Assembly (NCBI RefSeq): GCF_002929825.1
Contig: NZ_PJJN01000020.1
Coordinates: 1 to 33,446 of the forward strand
DNA: 33,446 nt
Origin: Cryobacterium sp. Y29
GTDB taxonomy: Bacteria; Actinomycetota; Actinomycetes; Actinomycetales; Microbacteriaceae
Direction of reading: 5' to 3'
Numbering within the stretch: the stretch's first letter is position 1; the number at the start of each line of letters is the position of its first letter. Shown here in pieces: positions 16,161-24,680 of the stretch. The notes below the pieces were generated by a model that was not told the origin of the DNA, made no database searches, and saw nothing but the letters and a program-made list of their open reading frames with translations. Both the position numbers and the translations under genes were made by a program.

Positions 16161-16784
16161 GTGACGATGCTGACGCCGACGACCGCTCGAGCATTCTGGC
16201 TGGCACTCCTCGAAAACGCAGCACGGATCATCATCGATGCGGACGCCCTATTCCCATCACCACGCGCACAGTCCTTGATTGTCCTTGCTCAGGAGGAAGT
16301 GGGTAAGGCCGTCTGGGTTTACAAGTCGTTCCGGAATGCTTGGTATGACGGTGATGAGACGCCGCACGAGGTGCCCGAACTGCGCAAGCAGGGGGTTCAC
16401 CACCTCGCAAAACTCATAGAGGCCGCCGATTTCGGGACCGTACTAGCCGAGGTACCGGGCAATCCGGAGCCTATCGAGATCGAACTGGTGAAGACCCACG
16501 CTCCCGACGTGCTGGACGCCTACCTGAAGGGCCTCGCCCAGGAGGACAACGAGGCGAAGAAGAGCGGTTTCTACGTCGATCTCCGAGCGGACGGCTCGTT
16601 CACGGTGCCGCATGAGATCGAAAGGCCACTCCTGCGGTCTCAGATCTGGGAGACCGCCGACATGATCCAGTGGTTCCTCATGGAGGACCATCTACGAGCC
16701 AGCTTGACGGGCAATGCGGTCTCCCCGACCGAGGAAGTTGAGTCACTGCTATTAGCGGTCTTGGCTCATGGCCCGGACGACTAG
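16161..16784 (+). CDS. AbiV-like abortive infection protein
   Basis: The 207-residue product looks like the AbiV family of phage-defence proteins. Residues 14-50 carry the typical helical pattern, ENAARIIIDADALF followed by SLIVLAQEEVGKA, the family's Ala-x-Glu-Glu-x-Gly-Lys signature. The middle part (KKSGFYVDL near 132-140) is also a known feature of these proteins. AbiV in Lactococcus blocks phage protein synthesis after binding a phage factor; I infer a similar role. Start is GTG at 16161 or ATG at 16167. The gene is the first of the accessory cargo. Confidence 0.75.
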   Translation: MTMLTPTTARAFWLALLENAARIIIDADALFPSPRAQSLIVLAQEEVGKAVWVYKSFRNAWYDGDETPHEVPELRKQGVHHLAKLIEAADFGTVLAEVPGNPEPIEIELVKTHAPDVLDAYLKGLAQEDNEAKKSGFYVDLRADGSFTVPHEIERPLLRSQIWETADMIQWFLMEDHLRASLTGNAVSPTEEVESLLLAVLAHGPDD

Positions 16785-16853
16785 GCAGGACAAGGCCACG
16801 GCGTAACTCCCTAGGAAGCCACACCACCCTCGAACTGCTCAATAACGATCGGC

Positions 16854-17417
16854 TTACGCGTGCATGTCGCGCCATTCGTGGTCCAGGAGCGCGTACTGGT
16901 AGCCGTCGACCCAGCCCAGCTCGGCATGCCAGGAATCTTGGACCCCGTGCTGCTCCCGTCGCATGCCGACCTTTTCGAGCACGCGGGCTGACGCCACGTT
17001 GTCAGCATTGCAGCTCGCGATGACGCGCCGTAGTTCGAGCGAGTCGAATGCTGCGGACAGAAGACCACGGGCCAGGTCGGTCCCGAGCCCCCTCCCGGCG
17101 AGGTCGAGTTCGAGCATGTAACCCATGACGCCCTGCGTGCGTTCAGGCATCCCGGGCTGGCCCATACCGTCGATGACGTCGAGGAAGCCCAGACCAGCGA
17201 TCTCACCATCGAGCTGGGCAACGCAGGAAAAGTCCGTTTCGCTGTCCGGGATCGTCATCCACTCTCGACACCACGCCTCGGGGTCGACGTGGGTGCGCAG
17301 CATGAAGTGGTTCACTGCAGGGTTGTTCCGCAGAGCGACCAGGTGTTTCAGGTCGTCGGGTCGCATGTCTCGGAGAAGAAGAGCCCCGCTGTGCGCAGGC
17401 CATGGAGAGTTGGGCAC
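16854..17417 (-). CDS. GNAT-family N-acetyltransferase
   Basis: The 187-residue product is a RimJ/RimL-type GNAT enzyme that transfers an acetyl group from acetyl-CoA to an amine. The start of the domain is LLLRDMRPDDLKHLV at about 13-27. The acetyl-CoA-binding loop appears as LAGRGLGTDLARGLL near 130-145. The C-terminal pattern NVASARVLEKVGM (about 163-175) is the usual end of the fold. GTG at 17417 is the likely start. It converges on the AbiV-like gene, 69 bases away. Substrate is unknown; possibilities include a protein N-terminus, a toxin or an antibiotic. Confidence 0.88.
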   Translation of the reverse strand: MPNSPWPAHSGALLLRDMRPDDLKHLVALRNNPAVNHFMLRTHVDPEAWCREWMTIPDSETDFSCVAQLDGEIAGLGFLDVIDGMGQPGMPERTQGVMGYMLELDLAGRGLGTDLARGLLSAAFDSLELRRVIASCNADNVASARVLEKVGMRREQHGVQDSWHAELGWVDGYQYALLDHEWRDMHA

Positions 17418-17594
17418 CCTTTCATCCTGTCAGGGGAGTCCGACCGACGCGACCGGAAAAGATGGGTTTCGACACACTTTGGTTGCGAGACAGCTCCCGG
17501 CACGGTTGCAGATCGGAGCGGGTATCTCACCCTTTCCGAGTGAAATACATCCTTCCCGCTCAATGGGAGGCGGAATCGCCCTGGGGCGGTTCAC

Positions 17595-18143
17595 TTAGCG
17601 TTTCAGTTCACGCCGCAGGCGATCACCAACCATGTCAGCGGACTTTTGATACATGTTCGCCAGCACGTCATTGCGGTCGTCCATGAGTGCAATTCCCCGC
17701 TCCTTCGAAATGGACTTGTCCAACGGCGGGATCGTCGTCTGCCCGGCTAGCGAGTTGAACTGTTCAAGTTGGTCCCGCAACTCGTCGTCCACGACTCGAT
17801 TCATCAGGCGACCGAACACAATGCCCGTATCGAAAGCATCTTGGCTAAGGCCCTCCGGAAGCATCGTGAAATGTCCGTGCTCTTTGACTATCGCCCTGTC
17901 CGCCCAAATGATCTTCGCGAGGGTCCGCATGTACTCCCGCAATGCGTCTTGCAGGGACAAATAGTTTTCGAGCTGAAAACGGTGTCGCTCTTCGTCCCGT
18001 CGTTCTCTAGCCGCTTGCTCTCGTGCCGCTTGCTCACGCGCCGACAGCCGTTGGTCCCGACGCCTCTCGCTCGCCCCACCGACGAAGAAGGCGGCAACGC
18101 CCAGCACCAGAGTTACAGAGGGGCCTAACCAGTCCAATGACAT
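17595..18143 (-). CDS. Membrane-anchored coiled-coil protein of unknown function
   Basis: The 182-residue product has one N-terminal membrane helix (about residues 7-22), then a highly charged coiled coil (25-60, rich in Arg/Glu with repeated REQAA), then a helical soluble domain to the end. It should face the cytoplasm. I do not recognise the family. The gene lies among defence genes and has a low-probability ribosome binding site (GTGAGCGC). It could be a membrane-acting effector, but nothing in the sequence proves that. Confidence 0.7.
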   Translation of the reverse strand: MSLDWLGPSVTLVLGVAAFFVGGASERRRDQRLSAREQAAREQAARERRDEERHRFQLENYLSLQDALREYMRTLAKIIWADRAIVKEHGHFTMLPEGLSQDAFDTGIVFGRLMNRVVDDELRDQLEQFNSLAGQTTIPPLDKSISKERGIALMDDRNDVLANMYQKSADMVGDRLRRELKR

Positions 18144-18290
18144 GCGCTCACATTAGCGTCTGCCCACGACAGCGACCGTTCCCCGCCCGGGTAGCAACCT
18201 TAGAGAGGATTGAATTGCCCTGGACCTGGTTCCGCGCGAGTGTATGCGAAACCTCGTTCAAGACCTCCGCATGCCTCATAACCCTAGGGA

Positions 18291-18363
18291 TATAAGACGT
18301 CTCACGACATCCCATTTTCGACTTTGCGGATCGGCGGAATCTGGCGGCACGGCGAGTCTTATA
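18291..18363. other. Inverted repeat upstream of the recombinase; candidate res site or operator
   Basis: TATAAGAC (18291-18298) and GTCTTATA (18356-18363) are perfect complements 57 bases apart, upstream of the serine recombinase start. Tn3-type resolvases usually act at a res site of about 120 bp next to their own gene, which also contains the promoter. The place and spacing suit this, but I cannot define the full subsites. Confidence 0.4.
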
Positions 18364-18432
18364 ACAACGTCGCATAACCTCCTGTTGTAATTGCAGTACA
18401 CACCTTTAGTTACGAGACACCCCAGGAGAAAT

Positions 18433-19128
18433 GTGACAAAGCTGATCGGCTACGCGCGCGTATCCACGCGCCAACAATCCACCGACCGGCAACAAGTGGA
18501 TATCTTGGCCGCCGGCGTGCGGCGCGACGACCTGTACGTCGACCATGGAATCTCCGGCGCTCGAGCATCCCGGCCGTACTTCGATCAGGCCCTCGACGCT
18601 CTCGAAGACGGCGACACCCTCGTCATCACGACCCTGGACCGGCTCGGCCGATCAACGCAGAACATGCTCGCTTTTGCCGAGGAGCTTCGCGGCCGCGGCG
18701 CCGGCCTTCGCGTACTTAACCTCGGCGGCGGCGACGTCGATACAGCGACACCGATGGGGTCCATGCTGTTCACGATCATGGCGGCGCTCGGGCAGATGGA
18801 ACACGAAATCAAGCGAGAGCGTGTTGTCGACTCCATCAACAAACGCCGCGCAGCCGGCAAGGATTTAGGCGGCCGCCCGCGGATCATCACCGACAGCCAA
18901 GTCCGCAACGCCCGCCGACTCATCGACGGCGGAGAGACAGCAACAACGGTTGCCCGCGACCTCGGAATGTCTCGAGCAACCTTCTATCGCCGAGCGCGAG
19001 CCCTGGACCCTGCCGCCGAGTCATCTGAAGCGTCCGAACGTGTCCCGTATACCCTCCCTTCACCGGGCATTTTCTCAGACGGGTCTTACGGGACGGTCGC
19101 CCTCTCGGCACCGCAGGGAACCGAATAG
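18433..19128 (+). CDS. Serine recombinase (Tn3-type resolvase/invertase)
   Basis: The 231-residue protein has the resolvase/invertase fold. The catalytic Ser is in YARVST at about residues 6-11. The Arg-rich active-site region appears as DRLGRST near 70-76, and the long E-helix ends at RERVVDSINKRRAAG. The C-terminal HTH (TATTVARDLGMSRATFYRRA) lies near 170-190. GTG at 18433 is the chosen start, with AGGAGA just upstream; the frame is also open to a start at 18391. It may resolve plasmid multimers or remain from the element that brought the cargo. A 25-30 residue extra tail follows the HTH. Confidence 0.92.
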   Translation: MTKLIGYARVSTRQQSTDRQQVDILAAGVRRDDLYVDHGISGARASRPYFDQALDALEDGDTLVITTLDRLGRSTQNMLAFAEELRGRGAGLRVLNLGGGDVDTATPMGSMLFTIMAALGQMEHEIKRERVVDSINKRRAAGKDLGGRPRIITDSQVRNARRLIDGGETATTVARDLGMSRATFYRRARALDPAAESSEASERVPYTLPSPGIFSDGSYGTVALSAPQGTE

Positions 19129-19167
19129 ACGACGGTAATTCAAAGCTGCCCCGGTCACCGTCCGTCT
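19127..19167. terminator. Weak bulged hairpin between convergent genes
   Basis: AGACGACGGT (19127-19136) pairs with ACCGTCCGTCT (19157-19167) with one bulged base. It lies just after the recombinase stop and before the convergent helicase stop at 19252. It could terminate transcription, but the stem is modest and no T-run follows. Confidence 0.35.
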
Positions 19168-19251
19168 AATGAGACACACGATATGCGTCGCCAATTCCGT
19201 ACGGTGGTTGCGATCTTTCGTGTAAAAGACATCGCTAGTCGGCAACCGGAG

Positions 19252-21963
19252 TTAATTTTTCTTACGCGAAGGTTTCAGCCCCCGCCGACTTGAGAGAAGC
19301 CCAAGGTCACGTCCGTTCTCAGGTCTGGCGAGCTGGCCGAGCACTGCCTTTTGGGTCTCTGGCGTCCAAAAAATCTTGAGCTGTTCGCGCGCACGGGTGA
19401 CAGCCGTGTAGAAAATGCTGTGTGAGATCTCGTCCTCGTTTGCGCCGGTGATTACGACCTTCACCGACTCGTACTCGAGGCCTTGCGCCTTGTGAATTGA
19501 GACGGCATATGCCACCTGAAACGGTACGCTCGAGTTCGATAACTCGTCGTCCTCGTCGGTGTTGCCACGCTCGTAGACCGAAAACCGTACAACTGAATTA
19601 CCGACCCATTCCAACTCGGTGCCGTAGACGTCAAAAGCTGAGATGATGCGGTCAATGTCTATGTCGAACTGGATACGGCCATGATGCTCTTCAATGGCGA
19701 CGATCTTTCCTTTGAGGTTGTTGTAGATGACGCCTCGAAAGCGGTCGGTGTCGTTGAAGAGAACTGGATCGCCAACCTTATATGTGGAAACGCCCCAGTT
19801 CACCGTGAGTCCGGGATTGCTGCTTTGGAGAAAGCGATTGATGTTGTTGATTCCGTATAGGCCGTCGTAGTTGAGGCAGAGGATGATTTCGTCGTCTCGC
19901 TGGGCTTCGAAGAGCGATTCGTCGAGAACCGTCGAGTATCCGTAGTGGGCGAGTAGCTCTTCGATGTTGGCGTCGATCCCGCGAACTGCGCCCCAGAATT
20001 TAAGGAGTTGATTGCTCTTAGTCCTGTACGGGTTGGTCAGCTCAAAAACGGACGAAGAGGGGATGAACGCGGGCGCGAGAGTGAACCAGTTTCCGAACTT
20101 AATGGACTCGATCTGGTAGACGTCGCCCACAAGAACCAGAAGTTTGAACCGCGTCTGTCGGAGCACCTTGAGCAGGTCCTCATTGCTCACTGTGCTGCAC
20201 TCGTCGATGATCAAGACGTCGTACTCGGTATAAGAGGGCCGCCAGGTCTCACGAGCAATTGTGCGGAACTCTGAGTTCTGCGCGGTGACTCGACGCTCCA
20301 AGTTATTGACCGCAGGGTTCGTGTGGGCAAGAAACAGCTTCTTCTTGTCGTTGAAGTAGTTGGCGATATGGTTGATCACCGTCGACTTGCCGGTGCCTGC
20401 TGCGCCGTAGATTAGTGCGACTTGGGAGTTGGCGAATAATGCCTTCAGCGCGGCCACTTTCAGAGGGTCGTCGACCGTGATAGTCGTCGTCTCCTCTAAC
20501 CAACGCTCCACCGCGGCGGTATAGCCGCCAATTCCGGCCACGGCATACTTCTGCAATTCCGTGATGATCTCGACGGTGTCATCCTCATAGCTTTGGATGA
20601 GCAAGTGGCCCTTGTCTTGCACCAAGTCACGCCGAGGTCGATGTTTGTAATAAAGCGCGGTGTTGTACTCCGAGACCAAGGTCTTTAGGTCTCCAAAATG
20701 CTCTAATTCGTTGACAGGGGTGTACAGCATCCCGTGTCGTTCGACGTTGTTTTTGACTCGCCTCGCCAGTAGTTCGTGCTTGTGCGATTTCGAGTCCAGG
20801 CTTTCCACTAGGTCTGCAAAACGTGCATTGTGCCCGATTGGTGATGTACAGAACGGCATGGAATCGAATGCCTTGCATCCAAACTGAAGATGCAGGTGGG
20901 AAAGACCACTCCAAGTCTCCGCGCTGTATTGCTGCTTCAGCACCACGTTGTTCATTCGCAGCATTAGGTACCGGATCATGTTGTGTCCAGCTGACTTCTT
21001 TGCCAACAACGAACGCGCCTTAACTAGGACCGGGAAGACTTGAGCTTTCTGCACCCGCGCCGTCGCCTCCATTTGGAGCTTCGCAAAAAGGGCGTCAGGC
21101 AGCGCTACAACGTCAAGCAGACTCGACTCGGTCTTAGTCAGGTGCTTCATCAATACTCGGTACTCGGAGCTCGTTGACTGCACCGTCGTTTGAGTCCCGA
21201 ATAGCTTCGCAAAGTTGTTGAGCTCGCACGGACGGATCGAAACCTGCCATTCGAGAAGGACCGTGATTGGCATCGTCTGACTAAGTACCTCAATCGCCTC
21301 CGGCATGACCGTGAGGTACGCCGCGTATTTGTCCGTTATGTCGATGTCGGTAAATGCAATGATGCGGTCAAACTTACTGACGCGATCGGTTGCGGGCCGG
21401 AACACGACCTCGTAGAAGATGCGTCCCCTCGCGAAGAACGGGCGAGTGCGGTGGATGTAGTACCGGTCGCGCTTCCCGCCGGGTGTCGGCATTGCGCGCG
21501 CAGCAGCAATCCGGTCGGCAATTTTCTGGTGATACTCGCGCAATGAAGGGTCGAGATTCACCGGGAAGTCCTCAAGATTTGCCAGGATAGGAAGCTTGCA
21601 CACGTTCCACAGCAGGCTTCGAAGTCGGATTAAGTACTCGAAGTACTTGAGCATGAGCCGTTCGGAAGCGTCGCCATCCATCGTGTAGTGCGACACGCTC
21701 TCCTGGAGGAGCTTGTGAAACCGATTTAGGAATTGGACTCGTTTCGGCGCTGAGCCGATATACACGAGTGCTTCTTGAACGGCGGCGTAGGAGTACTCGG
21801 TGTCCCCGCTACCGGAGTGTAACCGTACGGCAGAACCCTCGACCAGGTTTCGAAGCTGAGATAGTACTGTGATCGATAGAAGCGCGCGGTCGCCTTTCAG
21901 TGCGGTGATGCTTCCCGTGATCGCACGGTCTGCGCTTCGGATTTGCTGATCGACTGAACTCAT
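19252..21963 (-). CDS. SF1 helicase (RecD/UvrD-like) with large unrecognised N-terminal region
   Basis: The 903-residue protein has a C-terminal superfamily 1 helicase core: Walker A GAAGTGKST at 520-528, Walker B IIDEC at 585-589, GDVYQ at 613-617, TNPYR at 643-647, HKAQG at 824-828 and VTRAR at 855-859. The first 480 residues match no domain I know. I chose ATG at 21963, preceded by AGGGGGC; the open frame continues to 22506 but its sequence there does not look coding. Base composition is visibly poorer in G+C than the conjugation operon. The gene is divergent from the BcgI-like restriction genes. It may be a defence helicase working alone or with that system, which is inference. Confidence 0.85.
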   Translation of the reverse strand: MSSVDQQIRSADRAITGSITALKGDRALLSITVLSQLRNLVEGSAVRLHSGSGDTEYSYAAVQEALVYIGSAPKRVQFLNRFHKLLQESVSHYTMDGDASERLMLKYFEYLIRLRSLLWNVCKLPILANLEDFPVNLDPSLREYHQKIADRIAAARAMPTPGGKRDRYYIHRTRPFFARGRIFYEVVFRPATDRVSKFDRIIAFTDIDITDKYAAYLTVMPEAIEVLSQTMPITVLLEWQVSIRPCELNNFAKLFGTQTTVQSTSSEYRVLMKHLTKTESSLLDVVALPDALFAKLQMEATARVQKAQVFPVLVKARSLLAKKSAGHNMIRYLMLRMNNVVLKQQYSAETWSGLSHLHLQFGCKAFDSMPFCTSPIGHNARFADLVESLDSKSHKHELLARRVKNNVERHGMLYTPVNELEHFGDLKTLVSEYNTALYYKHRPRRDLVQDKGHLLIQSYEDDTVEIITELQKYAVAGIGGYTAAVERWLEETTTITVDDPLKVAALKALFANSQVALIYGAAGTGKSTVINHIANYFNDKKKLFLAHTNPAVNNLERRVTAQNSEFRTIARETWRPSYTEYDVLIIDECSTVSNEDLLKVLRQTRFKLLVLVGDVYQIESIKFGNWFTLAPAFIPSSSVFELTNPYRTKSNQLLKFWGAVRGIDANIEELLAHYGYSTVLDESLFEAQRDDEIILCLNYDGLYGINNINRFLQSSNPGLTVNWGVSTYKVGDPVLFNDTDRFRGVIYNNLKGKIVAIEEHHGRIQFDIDIDRIISAFDVYGTELEWVGNSVVRFSVYERGNTDEDDELSNSSVPFQVAYAVSIHKAQGLEYESVKVVITGANEDEISHSIFYTAVTRAREQLKIFWTPETQKAVLGQLARPENGRDLGLLSSRRGLKPSRKKN

Positions 21964-22805
21964 TAAATTGCCCCCTGCGTGCGTGCGCCCTTGATGTGTC
22001 CTGTGAAGGGTCAGTTGACCATATCGCCGACCCTCGTCGGCAGCAGCACCGAGAAGGGGTCCCACGCCCCAATCTACGGAGCCGATTAGTGGAGACTGCC
22101 GCCGGTGTAGATTGAACTCGTATGCGAGTTCGGTGCGGTGAAGACACTGGCTCCAGGGAAAGCGCTGGTGAGATGATCGGTAGTTAGGCTCGACCACTGA
22201 ATATTGGCCTCCGAGGGAGCCGGGGTGGTACAGATGAAGGCCATTGCCCCAAACCAGGAATCGTGTTGTCCAGAGCCGTGATCCGGGTGGTTGAGAGCCA
22301 CCGGGGATGGTCTCGCAACCATGTGACGCTTCACCCCCGCAGGGGAGATCTGGACGGTTCTCTGCACCCAACATCCGTTGTCGAGGCCTGGCACCGTCGT
22401 CTCGACTCCGTGCGCATGACGCCGCGATCATGGGCTGCATCACCCACAGCACCGTCTGGGTCGAGACCGGCACCATCAACATGACAGAGCAGACAACCCT
22501 CACCAACGCCTATCGATCCGGCGGATGGAGCCACTGGCTGCCAGCCGGGCCACTCCTGGCTCGCTTCCGCACGAACGGCGGCTCTGAGCCGCACGATCGG
22601 ATGGCTCTCAAGACATCAAATACTCAACCACACCTGGGGCGCGATATTGGGTGCCTCAGTGGGCCTCAATCGCGAGGGAGACCGGGAGCAGCTTGGCGAC
22701 CCGGGCTTGCGGCCGACAGTAGTTCGGCGAGCGAGGCGAACACGTCTCTTGTAAAGAGTGATCCTGGTGTGCGGGTGCAGTGCGCTGAGCCATTACGGTC
22801 TAAGA
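21964..22805. other. Long divergent intergenic region between helicase and RM genes
   Basis: These 842 bases hold no gene I can support. They contain a perfect inverted repeat GAACTCG/CGAGTTC with a 4-base spacer (22114-22131), a likely operator, and a GCCGA/TCGGC hairpin (about 22026-22041). Promoters for the helicase (minus) and the RM pair (plus) must lie here. The length is large for a simple promoter region and may hide a small RNA or the remains of a gene. Confidence 0.5.
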
Positions 22806-24680
22806 GTGGCCAATGAACGTATTACCGAAGACCTGACTGACAGCATCCTCCGACACCTCGGTTATTACGATGACGAGACGGCCATCCTCGTTGAAAAGCA
22901 GCAGAGTGCCATTGCAGCCATCCGAACTGCGCTTTCAAAGGCGTCAAAAAGAGGCTCGGGTAAAGCGGCGGGCTACCCCGAGTTCATCATCACCGCACCC
23001 AGTGCGCCAGACATCGCCATCATCATCGAGTGCAAGGCGGAGATTTCGCGTCACCAGTCGACTAATCTCGATCGCCCCGCGGATTTCGCTGTGGACGGTG
23101 TACTGCATTACGCCCGCCATCTGAGTCCCACGCATACTGTCGTCTCTGTGGCCGTATCCGGGTCACCTGCGGCATCGAAATGGTCCCTATTCCTAACTCC
23201 CAAGGGATCCGAGGTGCACCGCTCTCTCGTTGCTCCGACCGGTGCCGAGATTGAGGAACTCGTCCCGATGTCCGATTTGATCGTTGCGGCGGCATTCGAT
23301 CCGACTGTGCAGCGTCAGCGCGAGCGCGACCTGATTAGCTTCTCGCAGCAGCTCCATGTGTTCATGCGCGATGAAGCCGAGATGACCGAACAAGAGAAGC
23401 CCCTCGCTGTTGCAGGCACGCTCATAGCCCTCAACGACCCGGTATTCCGCAAGACGTATGACGTATATCCTGCCAAAGATCTCCCTGGCGCCTGGATGCA
23501 GGCAATCCGCAAGCAGATGACTGAGGCGTCGTTGCTGAAGGCAAAAATTAGTAACCTCGTGCAGCCTTTTACCGGAATTCAGGTACAACCGGAACTCTCG
23601 AAGGCGACTGTGGCTTACCCCAAGGGGGTGCTAAATCAAATTGTGAAGATGCTCGCCGAGCATGTTTTGCCGTTTATGACCGTCTATCACGACATTGATG
23701 TTGTCGGGCGTTTCTATGGCGAGTTCCTTCGATACAGTGGCGGTGACGGCAAGGGACTCGGAATTGTGTTGACGCCGCGCCACGTGACCGAGCTGTTTGC
23801 GCTCATCGCCAATGTCGACAAGACAGACGTCGTGGTGGACACGTGCGCAGGTACGGGGGGTTTCCTGATCTCCGCGATGACTGAGATGATGCGGACAGCT
23901 ACCACTGAAGCCGAGATTGCTTCGATCAAAGGTGAGCGCCTGCTCGGAATCGAGCAGCAAGCGACAATGTACGCTTTAGCGGCGTCGAACATGATTCTTC
24001 GTGGCGATGGAAAATCAAACCTTTACCAGGGGTCGTGCTTCGATAAGCCGAACATCGATGCAATCAAGAAACACCACGGCACTGCGGGTGCAATGCGTCC
24101 TACGGTCGGGATGATCAACCCGCCCTACGCAAAATCGAAGCAGGACCTAAGCGAACTGCGGTTCTTTCTCAATATGCTCGACATGCTCGCAGAGGGAGGG
24201 CGCGGAATCGCCATCGTTCCCATCAGCTGCGCGACAGCGCCGTCTATTGAGAAGAGCGAGCTACTCAAGCGCCACACGCTCGAAGCAGTTATGTCGATGC
24301 CTCCGGAGGTTTTCGCTCCTACCGGCGTTGTGACCTGCATCATGGTTTTTACAGCGCAAAAACCGCACAAGGCAAGTGACCGCAAGACCTGGTTCGGCTA
24401 CTGGCGTGAAGACGGCTTCGTAAAGGTCAAGAATTTGGGGCGCGTTGACAAACACCATACCTGGCCCGTATTTCGCGATAGGTGGGTTGAGTCTTGGCGT
24501 AACCGAGAGGTGCACCCTGGTGAGTCCGTCATGCAGAAAGTCACCGCGGTGGACGAGTGGGTCGCTGAGGCGTACATGGAAACGGATTACAGCACGCTGA
24601 CCGAAGCTGACTTTGAGCGCGTGCTTCTCGATTACTCGCTGTTTACACTCGGCAGCGGCTCGCCAGAGGGTGACGAGTGA
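22806..24680 (+). CDS. BcgI-like restriction-methylation subunit (nuclease + N6-adenine methyltransferase)
   Basis: From the GTG at 22806 the product has 624 residues. An N-terminal PD-(D/E)xK nuclease domain shows PE at 58-59, PD at 68-69 and ECK at 75-77. The methyltransferase has motif I DTCAGTGGF at 345-353 and motif IV NPPY at 438-441, of the gamma class that methylates adenine N6. Nuclease and methyltransferase in one chain of about this size, followed by a separate specificity gene, is the layout of the BcgI A subunit (type IIB, about 640 residues). Such enzymes need the specificity subunit for both activities and protect the host by their own methylation. An earlier start at 22758 is possible. 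GTGA overlaps the next gene. Confidence 0.9.
   Translation: MANERITEDLTDSILRHLGYYDDETAILVEKQQSAIAAIRTALSKASKRGSGKAAGYPEFIITAPSAPDIAIIIECKAEISRHQSTNLDRPADFAVDGVLHYARHLSPTHTVVSVAVSGSPAASKWSLFLTPKGSEVHRSLVAPTGAEIEELVPMSDLIVAAAFDPTVQRQRERDLISFSQQLHVFMRDEAEMTEQEKPLAVAGTLIALNDPVFRKTYDVYPAKDLPGAWMQAIRKQMTEASLLKAKISNLVQPFTGIQVQPELSKATVAYPKGVLNQIVKMLAEHVLPFMTVYHDIDVVGRFYGEFLRYSGGDGKGLGIVLTPRHVTELFALIANVDKTDVVVDTCAGTGGFLISAMTEMMRTATTEAEIASIKGERLLGIEQQATMYALAASNMILRGDGKSNLYQGSCFDKPNIDAIKKHHGTAGAMRPTVGMINPPYAKSKQDLSELRFFLNMLDMLAEGGRGIAIVPISCATAPSIEKSELLKRHTLEAVMSMPPEVFAPTGVVTCIMVFTAQKPHKASDRKTWFGYWREDGFVKVKNLGRVDKHHTWPVFRDRWVESWRNREVHPGESVMQKVTAVDEWVAEAYMETDYSTLTEADFERVLLDYSLFTLGSGSPEGDE

Noticed and set aside
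21964..22506. N-terminal extension of the helicase to an upstream start
   Set aside because: The frame is open, but the sequence is Arg/Pro/Cys-rich and not gene-like, whereas ATG at 21963 has a ribosome binding site and a natural N-terminus.
22307..22816. A 169-residue open frame in the helicase-RM gap
   Set aside because: No ribosome binding site, no recognisable domain, and it runs into the start of the RM gene.
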